A stretch of 64,000 bases of DNA from assembly GCA_964370715.1 (NCBI GenBank), contig CAYJKJ010000002.1:128712-192711 (forward strand). The letters are read 5' to 3'. This document shows, piece after piece, positions 46,186 to 55,328 of this stretch; the stretch's first letter is position 1, and every line of letters begins with the position of its first letter. A program made the position numbers and the translations under genes. The DNA comes from CAYJAY01 sp964370715. Its GTDB lineage: Bacteria > Bacillota > Clostridia > Oscillospirales > Ruminococcaceae. Under the pieces are notes generated by a model. That model saw nothing but the letters and a program-made list of their open reading frames with translations, did no database searches and had not been told where the DNA came from.

Positions 46186-46791
46186 ATGGAACAATTACTA
46201 CAAATACAAACTAATCCAATGAAGTATGAAATAGTAACAGAAAGTGCTAAGTTGGAGATAAAACAAGAATTTCAACCCGAAATTCGAATAAACTCTCAAC
46301 AGGGCGGTTTTGAGCATAAAACCACCCCGCAACAGTTGCGCATCGACACCTACGAACAACGCCGTTCGCTCGGGATGCAAAACAACAGCGATTTTGTTAA
46401 ATCAACCGGAAACGCCGGAACAAAAAACATTGCTAGCTATATAAGCCAAACCGCTCAAACGAGAGAGGGGTTAAACAATATAGAAAACGATGTAACGATA
46501 GGCCAGATTGTTCAACAAAGAATTATGACAGGCCCTCCTTCGATGACAACGGTATTTTTACCAACCGGAAGAGCAAGCCTTTCTTGGACTCCGGGCAATC
46601 TCGAAACAAACTACAAACAAGGCAAAGTTAACTTCAACTTTAATTTCAAAGATGTTGAGTTTGAATATTCCCCACCCTCCGCTAAAATCAACATTCTATC
46701 CCACGCTTCGGTCGATATCGAATATGTAGGCTCGCCCCTATATGTTCCGGCCAGCGCAAACCCAGACTACGTAGAAACGTCATCCGACTAG
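46186..46791 (+). CDS. DUF6470 family protein (YviE-like)
   Basis: A 201-residue protein with N-terminal LLQIQTNPMKYEIVTESAKLEIKQ-type start and C-terminal FNFNFKDVEFEYSPPSAKIN, a pattern I know from DUF6470 proteins encoded right after flgL in Gram-positives (YviE in Bacillus). Its function is unknown; in those operons fliW and csrA usually follow, but here they do not. The stop codon lies inside a hairpin. Confidence 0.82.
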   Translation: MEQLLQIQTNPMKYEIVTESAKLEIKQEFQPEIRINSQQGGFEHKTTPQQLRIDTYEQRRSLGMQNNSDFVKSTGNAGTKNIASYISQTAQTREGLNNIENDVTIGQIVQQRIMTGPPSMTTVFLPTGRASLSWTPGNLETNYKQGKVNFNFNFKDVEFEYSPPSAKINILSHASVDIEYVGSPLYVPASANPDYVETSSD

Positions 46792-46818
46792 TCGAATGAC
46801 ACAATCGGATGACGTTTC
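46774..46818. terminator. hairpin spanning the DUF6470 gene stop
   Basis: A perfect 14-bp inverted repeat (GAAACGTCATCCGA, 46774-46787, and its complement, 46805-46818) encloses the stop codon. It lies between two convergent genes and is a plausible two-way terminator, though no strong T run follows the stem directly. Confidence 0.6.
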
Positions 46819-46846
46819 ATGAAATATTGTTTGTTTTAAAAAACTT

Positions 46847-47551
46847 TTAAAACAGCTTGTTATGTTTAACGTTGTAGTCCCAAAGGAAATCTTGTATATC
46901 CTGTGCGCTTTCTTTTGAAGAAACAATATCACAGACATATTTCGGGTTTTCTCCAAATTCGAGAGGTTTTCTAACGATAGCTTTAAGGCTTTTAAATGTT
47001 CCGAATTCATCCGAAATAATGGTGCATTTAGTTCCTATCTCCAAACGATTATCCTCGTTTTTATCGACAGGGTTGTTTTCCATAAGCCTTGCAACTTTTC
47101 GGTTTGTAATCTGAAACACTATCTTGTCGGGCGACATCTCGGTAATTTTAATCTTAACCGAAAGATCCTCGTTTTTAGTTTCTTCTTTGGTCTTGAAAAA
47201 TCGTTTTGTTCTAAAAGTTCTTAGTATTCCGGTCTCAAGTTTCGCCTCAAACGTTATCTTGTCGCCATAACATATTTCAGAACCTTTCATGAGTTCATCT
47301 TCAACATCAGTTAGCTTCATGATAGTTTTATCCGAAAGATAGACAAGCCCTTTAAAACGATGGATTTCTTTTCCGTAGTATACCCTGACTATCTCCATTG
47401 GAGTTCCTACAGGATAAAGCGGAACAAAGCTATTTTTAAAAACAACAAATTTATCTTCAAGCTCTACAAGAGCCTTTCCGGTTTCCAAAATCGTTCCGTC
47501 TTCCGACTTGAGAGTAGCTTCGAACTCTACTTTACTTTCTATTGGATACAT
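46847..47551 (-). CDS. unrecognised protein, possibly PilZ-like
   Basis: A 234-residue cytoplasmic protein with no signal or membrane segment, starting at 47551 after GAGGTG. It reads as two beta-rich halves (KVEFEATLKSEDGTIL and KITFEAKLETGIL are internally similar starts), with a basic patch RTFRTKRFFKTK between them. Size, two-domain plan and flagellar context recall YcgR/YpfA-type brakes (PilZN plus PilZ), but the c-di-GMP motif (N/D-x-S-x-x-G) is not visible. I leave the function open. Confidence 0.55.
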   Translation of the reverse strand: MYPIESKVEFEATLKSEDGTILETGKALVELEDKFVVFKNSFVPLYPVGTPMEIVRVYYGKEIHRFKGLVYLSDKTIMKLTDVEDELMKGSEICYGDKITFEAKLETGILRTFRTKRFFKTKEETKNEDLSVKIKITEMSPDKIVFQITNRKVARLMENNPVDKNEDNRLEIGTKCTIISDEFGTFKSLKAIVRKPLEFGENPKYVCDIVSSKESAQDIQDFLWDYNVKHNKLF

Positions 47552-47636
47552 AAGTTCACCTCGATAATAAAGTTTATATTTGCTACAAGTGTAACACATT
47601 CTTTCAATAAATCCAACATTAAATGAGGAAATGATT

Positions 47637-48113
47637 ATGAAATTCGATATAAAGCTTGTTGAAAGCTTGCTTAAAAACAAAAAAGAAATATTGGAGAAGA
47701 TCGAAAAAGCAACCGAAGAAATGTGTTCAAAAAATATTGAAACGATAAAAAACGGTTATGAAACCCGAAAAAGATTAATCTCAATGCTAGGCCAAGCAGA
47801 CAAAGAAATTGGAAGTTATTGTAGCGACAACGCTCAACTCAGAGAGGCTCTAAACAACAGCACACCAAGATCCGGGCTAGACCCTTTATATATCAACCTC
47901 TACGACATTTCCATGTCGATAAAAGCGGTAGTTAACCGCATTATTAAATACGATAGTTTAGTAAACGAAAACGTTAAATCAAAACGTGATGAAACGCTTC
48001 AAAAAATAACTAAAATAAATAGCGACTTTCCTGTTTCGGCAAACCGCTATCAACAGGGAGTTAAAACTACTTCAACAAAGCCGATGTTTTTTAAAAGCGG
48101 TAAATATATTTAA
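47637..48113 (+). CDS. helical coiled-coil protein next to fliD
   Basis: A 158-residue, highly charged, mostly helical protein (MKFDIKLVESLLKNKKEILE at the start) with a less helical basic end. The start at 47637 follows GAGGAAATGATT. By size, helicity and position before fliD and fliS it may be an export chaperone of FliT or FlgN type, but no clear family motif is seen. Confidence 0.55.
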   Translation: MKFDIKLVESLLKNKKEILEKIEKATEEMCSKNIETIKNGYETRKRLISMLGQADKEIGSYCSDNAQLREALNNSTPRSGLDPLYINLYDISMSIKAVVNRIIKYDSLVNENVKSKRDETLQKITKINSDFPVSANRYQQGVKTTSTKPMFFKSGKYI

Positions 48114-48287
48114 AAAACATTTTATATATAATTTCCATCAAAGGCAAAGATAATCGAAACACTACATAGCTTGCTTTACACATAGTTTTACGCCAACATT
48201 GCAAAAATTGTAGTATTTCTAAAATTAATATCTTTACACTATTATAATAAATAATTACTAAAATAAGATAAACAGGAGAAAAATTAA

Positions 48288-51155
48288 ATGAGTAGTATAA
48301 GTTCATCAGCATATTATAGCGTCAGCGGATCAAACGCCTCTTCATCAGGTATTTCGGGCATGATGTCGGGAATGGATACCGACCAAATGGTTGAAGAGCT
48401 TCTAGCCGGAACGCAAGCAAAAATAGATGCGCAAGAAGGATTGAAGATGCAATCCGAATGGAAACAAGAGATATATTATGATGTTATAAGTTCGATCAAC
48501 TCGTTTAGAAATAAATATTTCGATCTAACGTTCGACAGCTCATCGGAACTAAACTTCGGAAACAGCGATTTCTTCAACACCATGATCTCCAACGTTTCGA
48601 GCGGAAGCGCTGTTGATATCATCGGTTCGACCTCTGATGCCGCAACGGGCGACTTTAAAGTTAAAGTTACGCAACTAGCCGAAAACGCAAAGATAAAAGA
48701 CGAAGCGTTCTCTGTGCTTGGCGGTAACAACACAATAACTTCTTCCTCTTTAACGGAAGAAAGCATAACCGAGCTATACAACAAAAATGTAGTCCTCAAA
48801 GTTGGGTCGACTGAAGTTGCGGTAAACCTAGATGATGTTAAAACAGAAGATGACCTAGTTGAAACGATACAAAAAGCTTTAACCGACAAAGGGATAAGTG
48901 ATGTTGAAGTTTCTATCAACAACAATGCTCTTAAATTTACCGGCAGAACAGATATCTCGGTCGATTCGGATAAATCCGGAAAACTTGGTCTTGAAATATC
49001 GGGGCTATCCTCGATATCGTCGGGCGAGGATTTTTCTTCGGGAACAACTATGGATTTCTCCGCTAATCCTTCGTTCGATTTAAATCTTAACGGAGTTAAC
49101 AAAACTATCTCGCTTAACCAAGTTAAAGATAGCGATGGCGACGGAACATACACAATAGACGATTTGCATACAGCGGTTAGCCAACAGGTTAAAAACGCTT
49201 TTGGCGATTATATATCGGTAGGAATCGACGGCGACAAACTAACATTCTCGATCACCAACACATCAGAGCAAGGCCATGATATAACGATAACCGGTTCGGA
49301 AACTCAAGCGGCAATAGGGGTTAAACCCGGTGCTACAACCAAGTTTGATTTAAACCAAACGCTAAGCGAACTCGGAACAGGAAACAGTTTTTCATTCACT
49401 ATAAACGGCGAAGATTTTGAATTTTCAGGCGACACAACCGTTTCAAAATTAATCAGTGAAGTTAACAGTAGCGGTGCCGGTATAACAATATCATATTCCA
49501 GCATATCGGATAAAATGTCGATTTCTTCTGATAATTCCGGCGAAGGGTTTGGGATAAATATTCAACAAAACGAAGGCGATATTCTAACAAAGTTGTTTGG
49601 CTCCGGAGTTGTTGAGAATGCCGGCAAATTCACTTCAGATGCATTAACTGTTAAAAATGTTGGCGGAACGGGGCTTGCGGCCGATTTCGAAACAACCGAA
49701 GCTTCGATGACGTTTACGGTAAACGGCAAAAGCCACACTTTCTCGCTCGAAGCCAACGAAGAAACCCCATACACTAAAGCCGATGTCGAAACAAAACTCA
49801 ACGAATGGCTTTCAACAACGTTTGGCGAAACAGGTGGAACGCAAAATATCGAATATAATGCGGCGACGGGCAACCTCGTTTCAAACGACGGTTCTCAAAT
49901 TTCTTTCGCTAAATCAAGCGCAGATATAAGCAGCGATGAACTGTTTAAAGAAGCAGCAAAATCCGATCTTGCTTTAGCGTTCGGATTTAACGTTTCAACA
50001 GATGCTAGCGGAAACAAATCTTCTGTTGAAAAATCAAACGTTGCAACAGCTACAACAAATATCTCGGATATAGCTCAACTTCAAGGAATGGAAGGCGTGT
50101 TCACAAAAGCTGATGGTTCGGCGGCGGTAACGCTTCAGGATATCGCAAAGGGAAGTTCCGACGGAGTTTCGGTTGATGTTTCGTTCGAAAACGGTTCACT
50201 TGTGTATTCGAACCTTTCGGGAGATATCTCTTCTAGCAACAAACTTTCTAATTTGTTTGGCAACCAAGAGCTAACAGCAGGTTCCGGAGGCCTTGTTGCG
50301 GGGGTTGTTGATGAAGGTCAAGATGCTGTTTTCTCGGTAAACGGCGTAGAGACAAGCAGAAGCGACAACACCTTCACCATCGATGGAATAACGATGAAGC
50401 TAACAAGTGTCAGCGAAGTTGTCGATGGTAAAGTTGAAGAAACTGTTATTTCAACAGAACGAAATACCGATAAAATCATCGAAGGCTTTAAATCGTTTGT
50501 AGAAGACTACAACAGTATGATCGAAAAACTCAACGGCTATGTTACACAGGACGCCGACTATAGAGACTATGCACCGCTTTCGGATGCACAAAAGAACGAG
50601 ATGACCGAAAGAGAGATAGAGCTTTGGGAAGAAAAAGCAAAAACAGGTCTTGTTCGTAACGATACCGATATCCAATCTTTCTTATCACAAATGAGAACAG
50701 CTATCTATTCAACCCCGATAGGGTCGGACCTTGCTCTGTTCCAAATCGGAATCGAAACAACGTCCGACTACACAGATGGCGGCAAGCTTCAACTTGACGA
50801 AACTGCTCTACGTGAAGCGTTGGCAAAAGACCCCGAAGGCGTGGCCGAACTGTTCACCGGTTCTTCAAGCGCACTTTCCAACACAATGGTTGACATACTC
50901 GACGGAGCGGCAAAAACAAGCGCAGGCGACCCCGGTTCGCTCGTTCAACTAGCCGGAGCAAAAGGTTCTTCTCTCGAAGACGACAACGAAATTGCTCGTC
51001 AACTTGCGGACATCGAAGACAGAATAACTGCACTTAAAGAAAAATATGAGCTTGAAAAAGAAAGATATTGGTCTGATTTCAACACAATGGAAGCGATTTT
51101 GGCAAACTACAGCTCCCAAAGTTCATATATTTCTCAACAATTTTCCGCATATTAA
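48288..51155 (+). CDS. fliD: filament cap protein FliD, unusually long
   Basis: Cap that folds flagellin at the filament tip. The 955-residue protein has the FliD N terminus (GISGMMSGMDTDQMVEELLA, then Q-W/K-E-I-Y-Y) and C terminus (IEDRITALKEKYELEKERYW, NYSSQSSYISQQFSAY). FliD is commonly 450-600 residues; here several extra beta-rich domains with repeated FTVNGK/FSVNGVE and sequence-related S/G/D-rich segments fill the middle. Starts with AGGAGAAAAATTAA before the ATG. fliS follows. Confidence 0.94.
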   Translation: MSSISSSAYYSVSGSNASSSGISGMMSGMDTDQMVEELLAGTQAKIDAQEGLKMQSEWKQEIYYDVISSINSFRNKYFDLTFDSSSELNFGNSDFFNTMISNVSSGSAVDIIGSTSDAATGDFKVKVTQLAENAKIKDEAFSVLGGNNTITSSSLTEESITELYNKNVVLKVGSTEVAVNLDDVKTEDDLVETIQKALTDKGISDVEVSINNNALKFTGRTDISVDSDKSGKLGLEISGLSSISSGEDFSSGTTMDFSANPSFDLNLNGVNKTISLNQVKDSDGDGTYTIDDLHTAVSQQVKNAFGDYISVGIDGDKLTFSITNTSEQGHDITITGSETQAAIGVKPGATTKFDLNQTLSELGTGNSFSFTINGEDFEFSGDTTVSKLISEVNSSGAGITISYSSISDKMSISSDNSGEGFGINIQQNEGDILTKLFGSGVVENAGKFTSDALTVKNVGGTGLAADFETTEASMTFTVNGKSHTFSLEANEETPYTKADVETKLNEWLSTTFGETGGTQNIEYNAATGNLVSNDGSQISFAKSSADISSDELFKEAAKSDLALAFGFNVSTDASGNKSSVEKSNVATATTNISDIAQLQGMEGVFTKADGSAAVTLQDIAKGSSDGVSVDVSFENGSLVYSNLSGDISSSNKLSNLFGNQELTAGSGGLVAGVVDEGQDAVFSVNGVETSRSDNTFTIDGITMKLTSVSEVVDGKVEETVISTERNTDKIIEGFKSFVEDYNSMIEKLNGYVTQDADYRDYAPLSDAQKNEMTEREIELWEEKAKTGLVRNDTDIQSFLSQMRTAIYSTPIGSDLALFQIGIETTSDYTDGGKLQLDETALREALAKDPEGVAELFTGSSSALSNTMVDILDGAAKTSAGDPGSLVQLAGAKGSSLEDDNEIARQLADIEDRITALKEKYELEKERYWSDFNTMEAILANYSSQSSYISQQFSAY

Positions 51156-51185
51156 TATTTAGTAATTGAAAAGTGGTGAAAGCTG

Positions 51186-51563
51186 TTGTATAATAATACC
51201 TACCAAACCTATAAACAACAAGCAGTTATGACAATGTCTCAAGGCGAGATGTTGACAGCTGTTTATGACGGATTGCTAAAAGAGCTTTTAAAAGCAAAGG
51301 TTGCGTTTGAGCAAAAAGACTACACTTCTATTAACTCGTCGCTACAAAAAGCACAAAGAATAATCAAACATCTTGAATCTACTTTGGATCTTCAATATGA
51401 AGTTTCGGCAAACTTGCTTGCGCTATATGATTATTTCAACTATGTTATCATACAAGCAAACATGAAAAAAGACGAAACTTTGCTTGATCCGGTAATTAAG
51501 ATGGTGGGCGAACTTAAAAGTGTGTTTATCCAAGCCGATAAAGCAGTTAAAAGCGGACAGTAA
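51186..51563 (+). CDS. fliS: flagellin chaperone FliS
   Basis: A 125-residue four-helix chaperone that keeps flagellin from polymerising in the cell. YNNTYQTYKQQAVMTMSQGEML, AVYDGLLKELLKAK and VSANLLALYDYFNYVIIQAN match FliS. The start is a TTG at 51186 with a weak GGTG site; no ATG is available at the right place. It lies between fliD and flgB. Confidence 0.92.
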   Translation: MYNNTYQTYKQQAVMTMSQGEMLTAVYDGLLKELLKAKVAFEQKDYTSINSSLQKAQRIIKHLESTLDLQYEVSANLLALYDYFNYVIIQANMKKDETLLDPVIKMVGELKSVFIQADKAVKSGQ

Positions 51564-51595
51564 AACGTCTTTTGTAAGGAAGAAAGGGTCACGAA

Positions 51596-51961
51596 ATGTT
51601 TTTTAATTCTTATGAATTCAAAATTCTTGAAGCAGGAACCCACCTCGCATGGGCAGGGCAAAATCTACACGTTCAAAACATCGGCAACCTTGAAACGCCG
51701 GGATACAAAAGCAAAAGTTTGGTTGTCTTTGATGATGTATTAAAACAAGCAGCCGAAAAGGGAGGCGACGAGCTTCCCTCGACGGTTCAAGCACAGGTGG
51801 TAACCGATCAAAGTTCGCTTCGCCCGGACGGAAACAACGTTGATATCGAAAAAGAAAACATCGAGCTTTATAAAAGCTATGCTCAATACACAATGCTTTT
51901 AAATAAAATTCAAGGTAAATTCGATAACTACAACTCTGTCTTGAACAGCGGAATGAACTAA
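51596..51961 (+). CDS. flgB: flagellar proximal rod protein FlgB
   Basis: Rod protein of 121 residues with NLHVQNIGNLETPGYKSKSL near the N terminus and NVDIEKENIELYKSYAQYTM near the C terminus. Normally flgB starts the flgB-flgC-fliE operon; here it follows fliS. Confidence 0.93.
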   Translation: MFFNSYEFKILEAGTHLAWAGQNLHVQNIGNLETPGYKSKSLVVFDDVLKQAAEKGGDELPSTVQAQVVTDQSSLRPDGNNVDIEKENIELYKSYAQYTMLLNKIQGKFDNYNSVLNSGMN

Positions 51962-51980
51962 TAACGAAAAGGAGATATAA

Positions 51981-52397
51981 ATGTCTTTTTTATCATCACT
52001 CGACATTGTCGGGTCGTCCTTAACGGCCGAAAGACTCCGTAGCGATATCATATTGCAAAATATCTCAAACGCAAATTCCACCGACACGGTAGACGGTGAA
52101 CCATACCGAAGAAAACAGGTTGTATTCAAAGAAAAAGAGCTATCTTTCGATGAAACTCTCTCCAATGTCCAAGGCGGGGTTGAGGTAACTCAGATAGTTG
52201 AAAGCCAACGAGATTTCAGAATTGTCTACGATCCAACCCATCCACAAGCAGACGATGAAGGATATGTTGAATATCCAAACGTCGACACCTCGGAAGAGAT
52301 GGTCGACCTAATGGCGGCAAGTAATGCATACGAAGCAAACTTGACCGTTCTTTCTGTCGTTAAATCGATGATCAACAAAACGCTTGAGATGAACTAA
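51981..52397 (+). CDS. flgC: flagellar proximal rod protein FlgC
   Basis: Rod protein of 138 residues with ILQNISNANSTDTVDGEPYR, RIVYDPTHPQADDEGYVEYP and C-terminal EEMVDLMAASNAYEANLTVL, all typical of FlgC. Encoded 19 nt after flgB with its own GGAG site. Confidence 0.95.
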   Translation: MSFLSSLDIVGSSLTAERLRSDIILQNISNANSTDTVDGEPYRRKQVVFKEKELSFDETLSNVQGGVEVTQIVESQRDFRIVYDPTHPQADDEGYVEYPNVDTSEEMVDLMAASNAYEANLTVLSVVKSMINKTLEMN

Positions 52398-52446
52398 ACC
52401 CCCAGCTTATTAAACAAACAAATTATGAGAGTGAAAACCGGTAATT

Positions 52447-54147
52447 ATGAAAAATTTAAAATTCAAATGGAAAATGATAATTCAATTTGGAGCACAGCTA
52501 TTTATAGTGTATATGCTAGCGATTGCTACATTATTCTCCGTTTTTTACATCAAAGACGATTTGGATCTAATTGAAAATGTAAACTTCCCCGCTTCTTCGG
52601 CTTTTGGCAACGTTAAATATCATTTTGTTTTGGCGGAAGACGCTATTGAAGATTTGGTTTTTCAAGCCGAGCCGGAACAGTATAGCTCCTACATAGCCTC
52701 ATTTGATTCCCATATAGAACAAATGAACGCCGACATCAAAACCGTTTCAGAATCTCAAACGGTTGATAGCGTTGCAATGGGCAGTTTTGAAAAAGATTTT
52801 GCTGCTTGGCTCGATATTCAACGGCAGATAATCGATCTTAAAACAGCCGACAACACCGAAAACGCAGCGCTTCTCCTCACCGAAAATGGGGTTGTTGCAT
52901 CGGATAAAATTCACTCTAGTTTTGAAAAATTAACTACCGACACACAAAATTCTATAGTTTCACTCATCGACTATAGCTCAGGCCACCTCGATAGAGTTGC
53001 TATTGCATTCCGTGCAATATTCTTTATCTTCGCAATCATCAGCATTGTTGCGGTTTCATTCTTCACAAAATCCCTCGTTACCCCAATAAAAAAGCTAACC
53101 GAAGCGGCAAACAACATCTCGGAAGGAAACTTAAGCGCAGATATTGCGTATGTTTCCAAAGATGAATTAGGCGAAGCTTGCGAATCGATGCGAAATATGA
53201 CCGAAATGTTAAGCGGTTATGTATTGGATATTGAACGAGAGATGAACGAATTCGCAAAAGGCGATCTTAGAATTCAACCAAGTTTTGAATATAAAGGCGA
53301 ATTTAAGCAAATTTCCAACAGTATTGTGAATGCGTTTAAATCAGTTAACGCAACCATGATCGAGATATCGAGAACGGCCGATCAAATTTCGGGCGGTTCT
53401 AACGTAGTTTCCGAGGGAGCCGGTTCATTAAGCCATGGCGCAATGGAACAAGCAAGCTACATCGAAGAACTTGCGGCAACCATAACCGAGATATCGGGCG
53501 AAATCAGAGAAAATTCCGACAATGCAATAACTGTTGACCAACAGATGCATGAAGTCAGCGACAAAGTCACCGAGAGCAACGAAAATATGCACAAGACTAT
53601 TGAAGCTATGGCAGATATCAGCACAAGTTCTATCGATATCGCAAACATCATCAAAACTATCGAAGACATTGCTTTCCAAACAAACCTACTAGCTCTTAAC
53701 GCCTCGATCGAAGCGGCACGTGCGGGAGCGGCCGGTAAAGGATTTGCGGTTGTTGCGGATGAAGTTCGTAACCTTGCTATTAAATCTTCTACTGCTTCCA
53801 AAGACACCGCTGTTCTAATACAAAATTCATTAAAAGCTATAAACAACGGCTCAAAACTTTGCACAGAGACCGCAAAATCCCTTCAATCTGTAGCTGATGG
53901 CACCGTTGTCATAGAACAACTCATGAGCAAAATCTCGACATCTTCGGCACAACAAGCTGCTGCTACCACCCAAATTTCAACCGGTGTTGACGGTATCTCG
54001 GATATCGTTCAAACAAACTCGGCGCAATCAGAACAATTTGCGGCGGCAAGCCAAGAGCTTGCGGCTCAAGCCAGCAACCTTAAAAATCTTGTTGGCCAGT
54101 TTGAGCTTGTTGATGAAGATGATCTAATAGGATTTGTTGAAGCTTAA
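52447..54147 (+). CDS. methyl-accepting chemotaxis protein (4HB type)
   Basis: Chemoreceptor of 566 residues: membrane segment at about residues 12-33, a mostly helical extracellular part (four-helix-bundle type, with NVNFPASSAFGN) to about 185, a second membrane segment at about 187-210, HAMP (TPIKKLTEAANNISEGNLSA), and the signalling domain with EDIAFQTNLLALNASIEAAR and AGKGFAVVADEVRNLA. The ligand is unknown. It follows flgC after 49 nt and ends at its own terminator. Confidence 0.93.
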   Translation: MKNLKFKWKMIIQFGAQLFIVYMLAIATLFSVFYIKDDLDLIENVNFPASSAFGNVKYHFVLAEDAIEDLVFQAEPEQYSSYIASFDSHIEQMNADIKTVSESQTVDSVAMGSFEKDFAAWLDIQRQIIDLKTADNTENAALLLTENGVVASDKIHSSFEKLTTDTQNSIVSLIDYSSGHLDRVAIAFRAIFFIFAIISIVAVSFFTKSLVTPIKKLTEAANNISEGNLSADIAYVSKDELGEACESMRNMTEMLSGYVLDIEREMNEFAKGDLRIQPSFEYKGEFKQISNSIVNAFKSVNATMIEISRTADQISGGSNVVSEGAGSLSHGAMEQASYIEELAATITEISGEIRENSDNAITVDQQMHEVSDKVTESNENMHKTIEAMADISTSSIDIANIIKTIEDIAFQTNLLALNASIEAARAGAAGKGFAVVADEVRNLAIKSSTASKDTAVLIQNSLKAINNGSKLCTETAKSLQSVADGTVVIEQLMSKISTSSAQQAAATTQISTGVDGISDIVQTNSAQSEQFAAASQELAAQASNLKNLVGQFELVDEDDLIGFVEA

Positions 54148-54171
54148 AACACATAATTATAACCGCAAAAT

Positions 54172-54205
54172 GCCCCGGTGGATAATCTCCACCGAGGCGT
54201 TTTTT
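54172..54205 (+). terminator. terminator after the chemoreceptor gene
   Basis: GCCCCGGTGGA (54172-54182) pairs with TCCACCGAGGC (54188-54198) with one mismatch, followed by GTTTTTTG. It shows that transcription of dusB must start downstream. Confidence 0.85.
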
Positions 54206-54257
54206 GTCTTTACCTAATCCCCCTAAAAATAGGTATTCCAGGTATCTAATTTTATGT

Positions 54258-54263
54258 TATAAT
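54258..54263 (+). promoter_or_regulatory. dusB: -10 box adjacent to the dusB start
   Basis: Consensus TATAAT ends 6 nt before the dusB ATG, with no good ribosome site between. The -35 position is poor (ATTCCA). If used, the transcript would begin at or near the ATG (leaderless). Confidence 0.4.
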
Positions 54264-54269
54264 ATTCTT

Positions 54270-55241
54270 ATGAAAAATACAGATACTATAAAAAGAATAT
54301 TTAAAGGTGCGGGGCTTGCGCCAATGGCGGGGGCTACCGATTCCCCTTTCAGAAGAGCTTGCCTTGAAAATGACGCCGCGTTTGTTGTTAGCGAGATGGT
54401 GTCTGCAAAAGCATTAACTCTGTCTGACAAAAAAACGTCTGCAATTCTCTATCGCCACAACAGCGAAACGCCATACGGCATCCAGCTTTTTGGAGGAGAA
54501 CCGCTCGTCATGGCAAAAGCGGCAGAAATTGTTGAAACAACCTGTTCGCCCGATTATATCGACATAAACATGGGTTGCCCAACCCCTAAAATAATTTCGG
54601 GAAATTCCGGAAGCGCTCTGATGAAAGATCCGAAACTTGCCGCCGAAATAACCAAACAGGTTATAAATGCCGTTTCGGTTCCGGTTACCGTCAAGATAAG
54701 GGCTGGTTTTGAAGAGAAAAACGCTGTCGAAGTTGCAAAACACCTCGAACAAGCCGGTGCCGCCGTTATCGCCGTTCATGGTAGAACCAGAACCCAGATG
54801 TATAAGCCCCCTGTCGATATCGATATAATCCGTCTTGTTAAACAGGCCGTTAGCATTCCGGTTATCGGAAACGGTGATATTTTTTCTCTTAAAGATATGC
54901 AAGATATGTTTTCTAAAACGGGATGTGATGCCGTTTTAGTCGGTAGAGGGTCTCTTGGAAATCCTTTTTTATTCAACGAATTAAACTCGTCGCTAGGGCT
55001 TTGCGAACGACAGCCAACCAAAACCTTTGAACAAAAAATGCAGACACTCTATACCCAAATACAACGGCTTGTTGAGCTTAAAGGGGAGTATATAGCGTTG
55101 AGGGAAGCTCGCAAACACACCGCTTGGTATATCAAAGGAATGCGTGGTGCCTCGGCTTTGCGAAACGAAACAAACACTCTTTGCAGTTTGGATCAACTTG
55201 AACAGTTTATTAAAAAGGCGATAAATCTTTTTAATAACTAA
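54270..55241 (+). CDS. dusB: tRNA-dihydrouridine synthase
   Basis: FMN enzyme that reduces uridines in tRNA D-loops. The 323-residue protein has the Dus TIM-barrel signatures APMAGATDSPFR, the catalytic C103 in INMGCPTPKI, and AAVIAVHGRTRTQMY plus IPVIGNGDIF. I start at 54270 because the longer frame to 54204 runs into the preceding terminator. Subfamily DusB is inferred; no partner gene is near. Confidence 0.9.
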   Translation: MKNTDTIKRIFKGAGLAPMAGATDSPFRRACLENDAAFVVSEMVSAKALTLSDKKTSAILYRHNSETPYGIQLFGGEPLVMAKAAEIVETTCSPDYIDINMGCPTPKIISGNSGSALMKDPKLAAEITKQVINAVSVPVTVKIRAGFEEKNAVEVAKHLEQAGAAVIAVHGRTRTQMYKPPVDIDIIRLVKQAVSIPVIGNGDIFSLKDMQDMFSKTGCDAVLVGRGSLGNPFLFNELNSSLGLCERQPTKTFEQKMQTLYTQIQRLVELKGEYIALREARKHTAWYIKGMRGASALRNETNTLCSLDQLEQFIKKAINLFNN

Positions 55242-55261
55242 AAAATTTTAAATTTTTTAAC

Positions 55262-55288
55262 TTGAATTAAGGAATAATTTGCTATAAT
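55262..55288 (+). promoter_or_regulatory. promoter of the YtxH-like gene
   Basis: TTGAAT (55262-55267) and an extended -10, TGCTATAAT (TATAAT at 55283-55288), spacer 15 bp. The gene starts 41 nt further with an AAAGGAG site. Confidence 0.6.
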
Positions 55289-55328
55289 ATAAGTATTAAA
55301 TAAAATAATTAAACAAAGGAGATTTATT

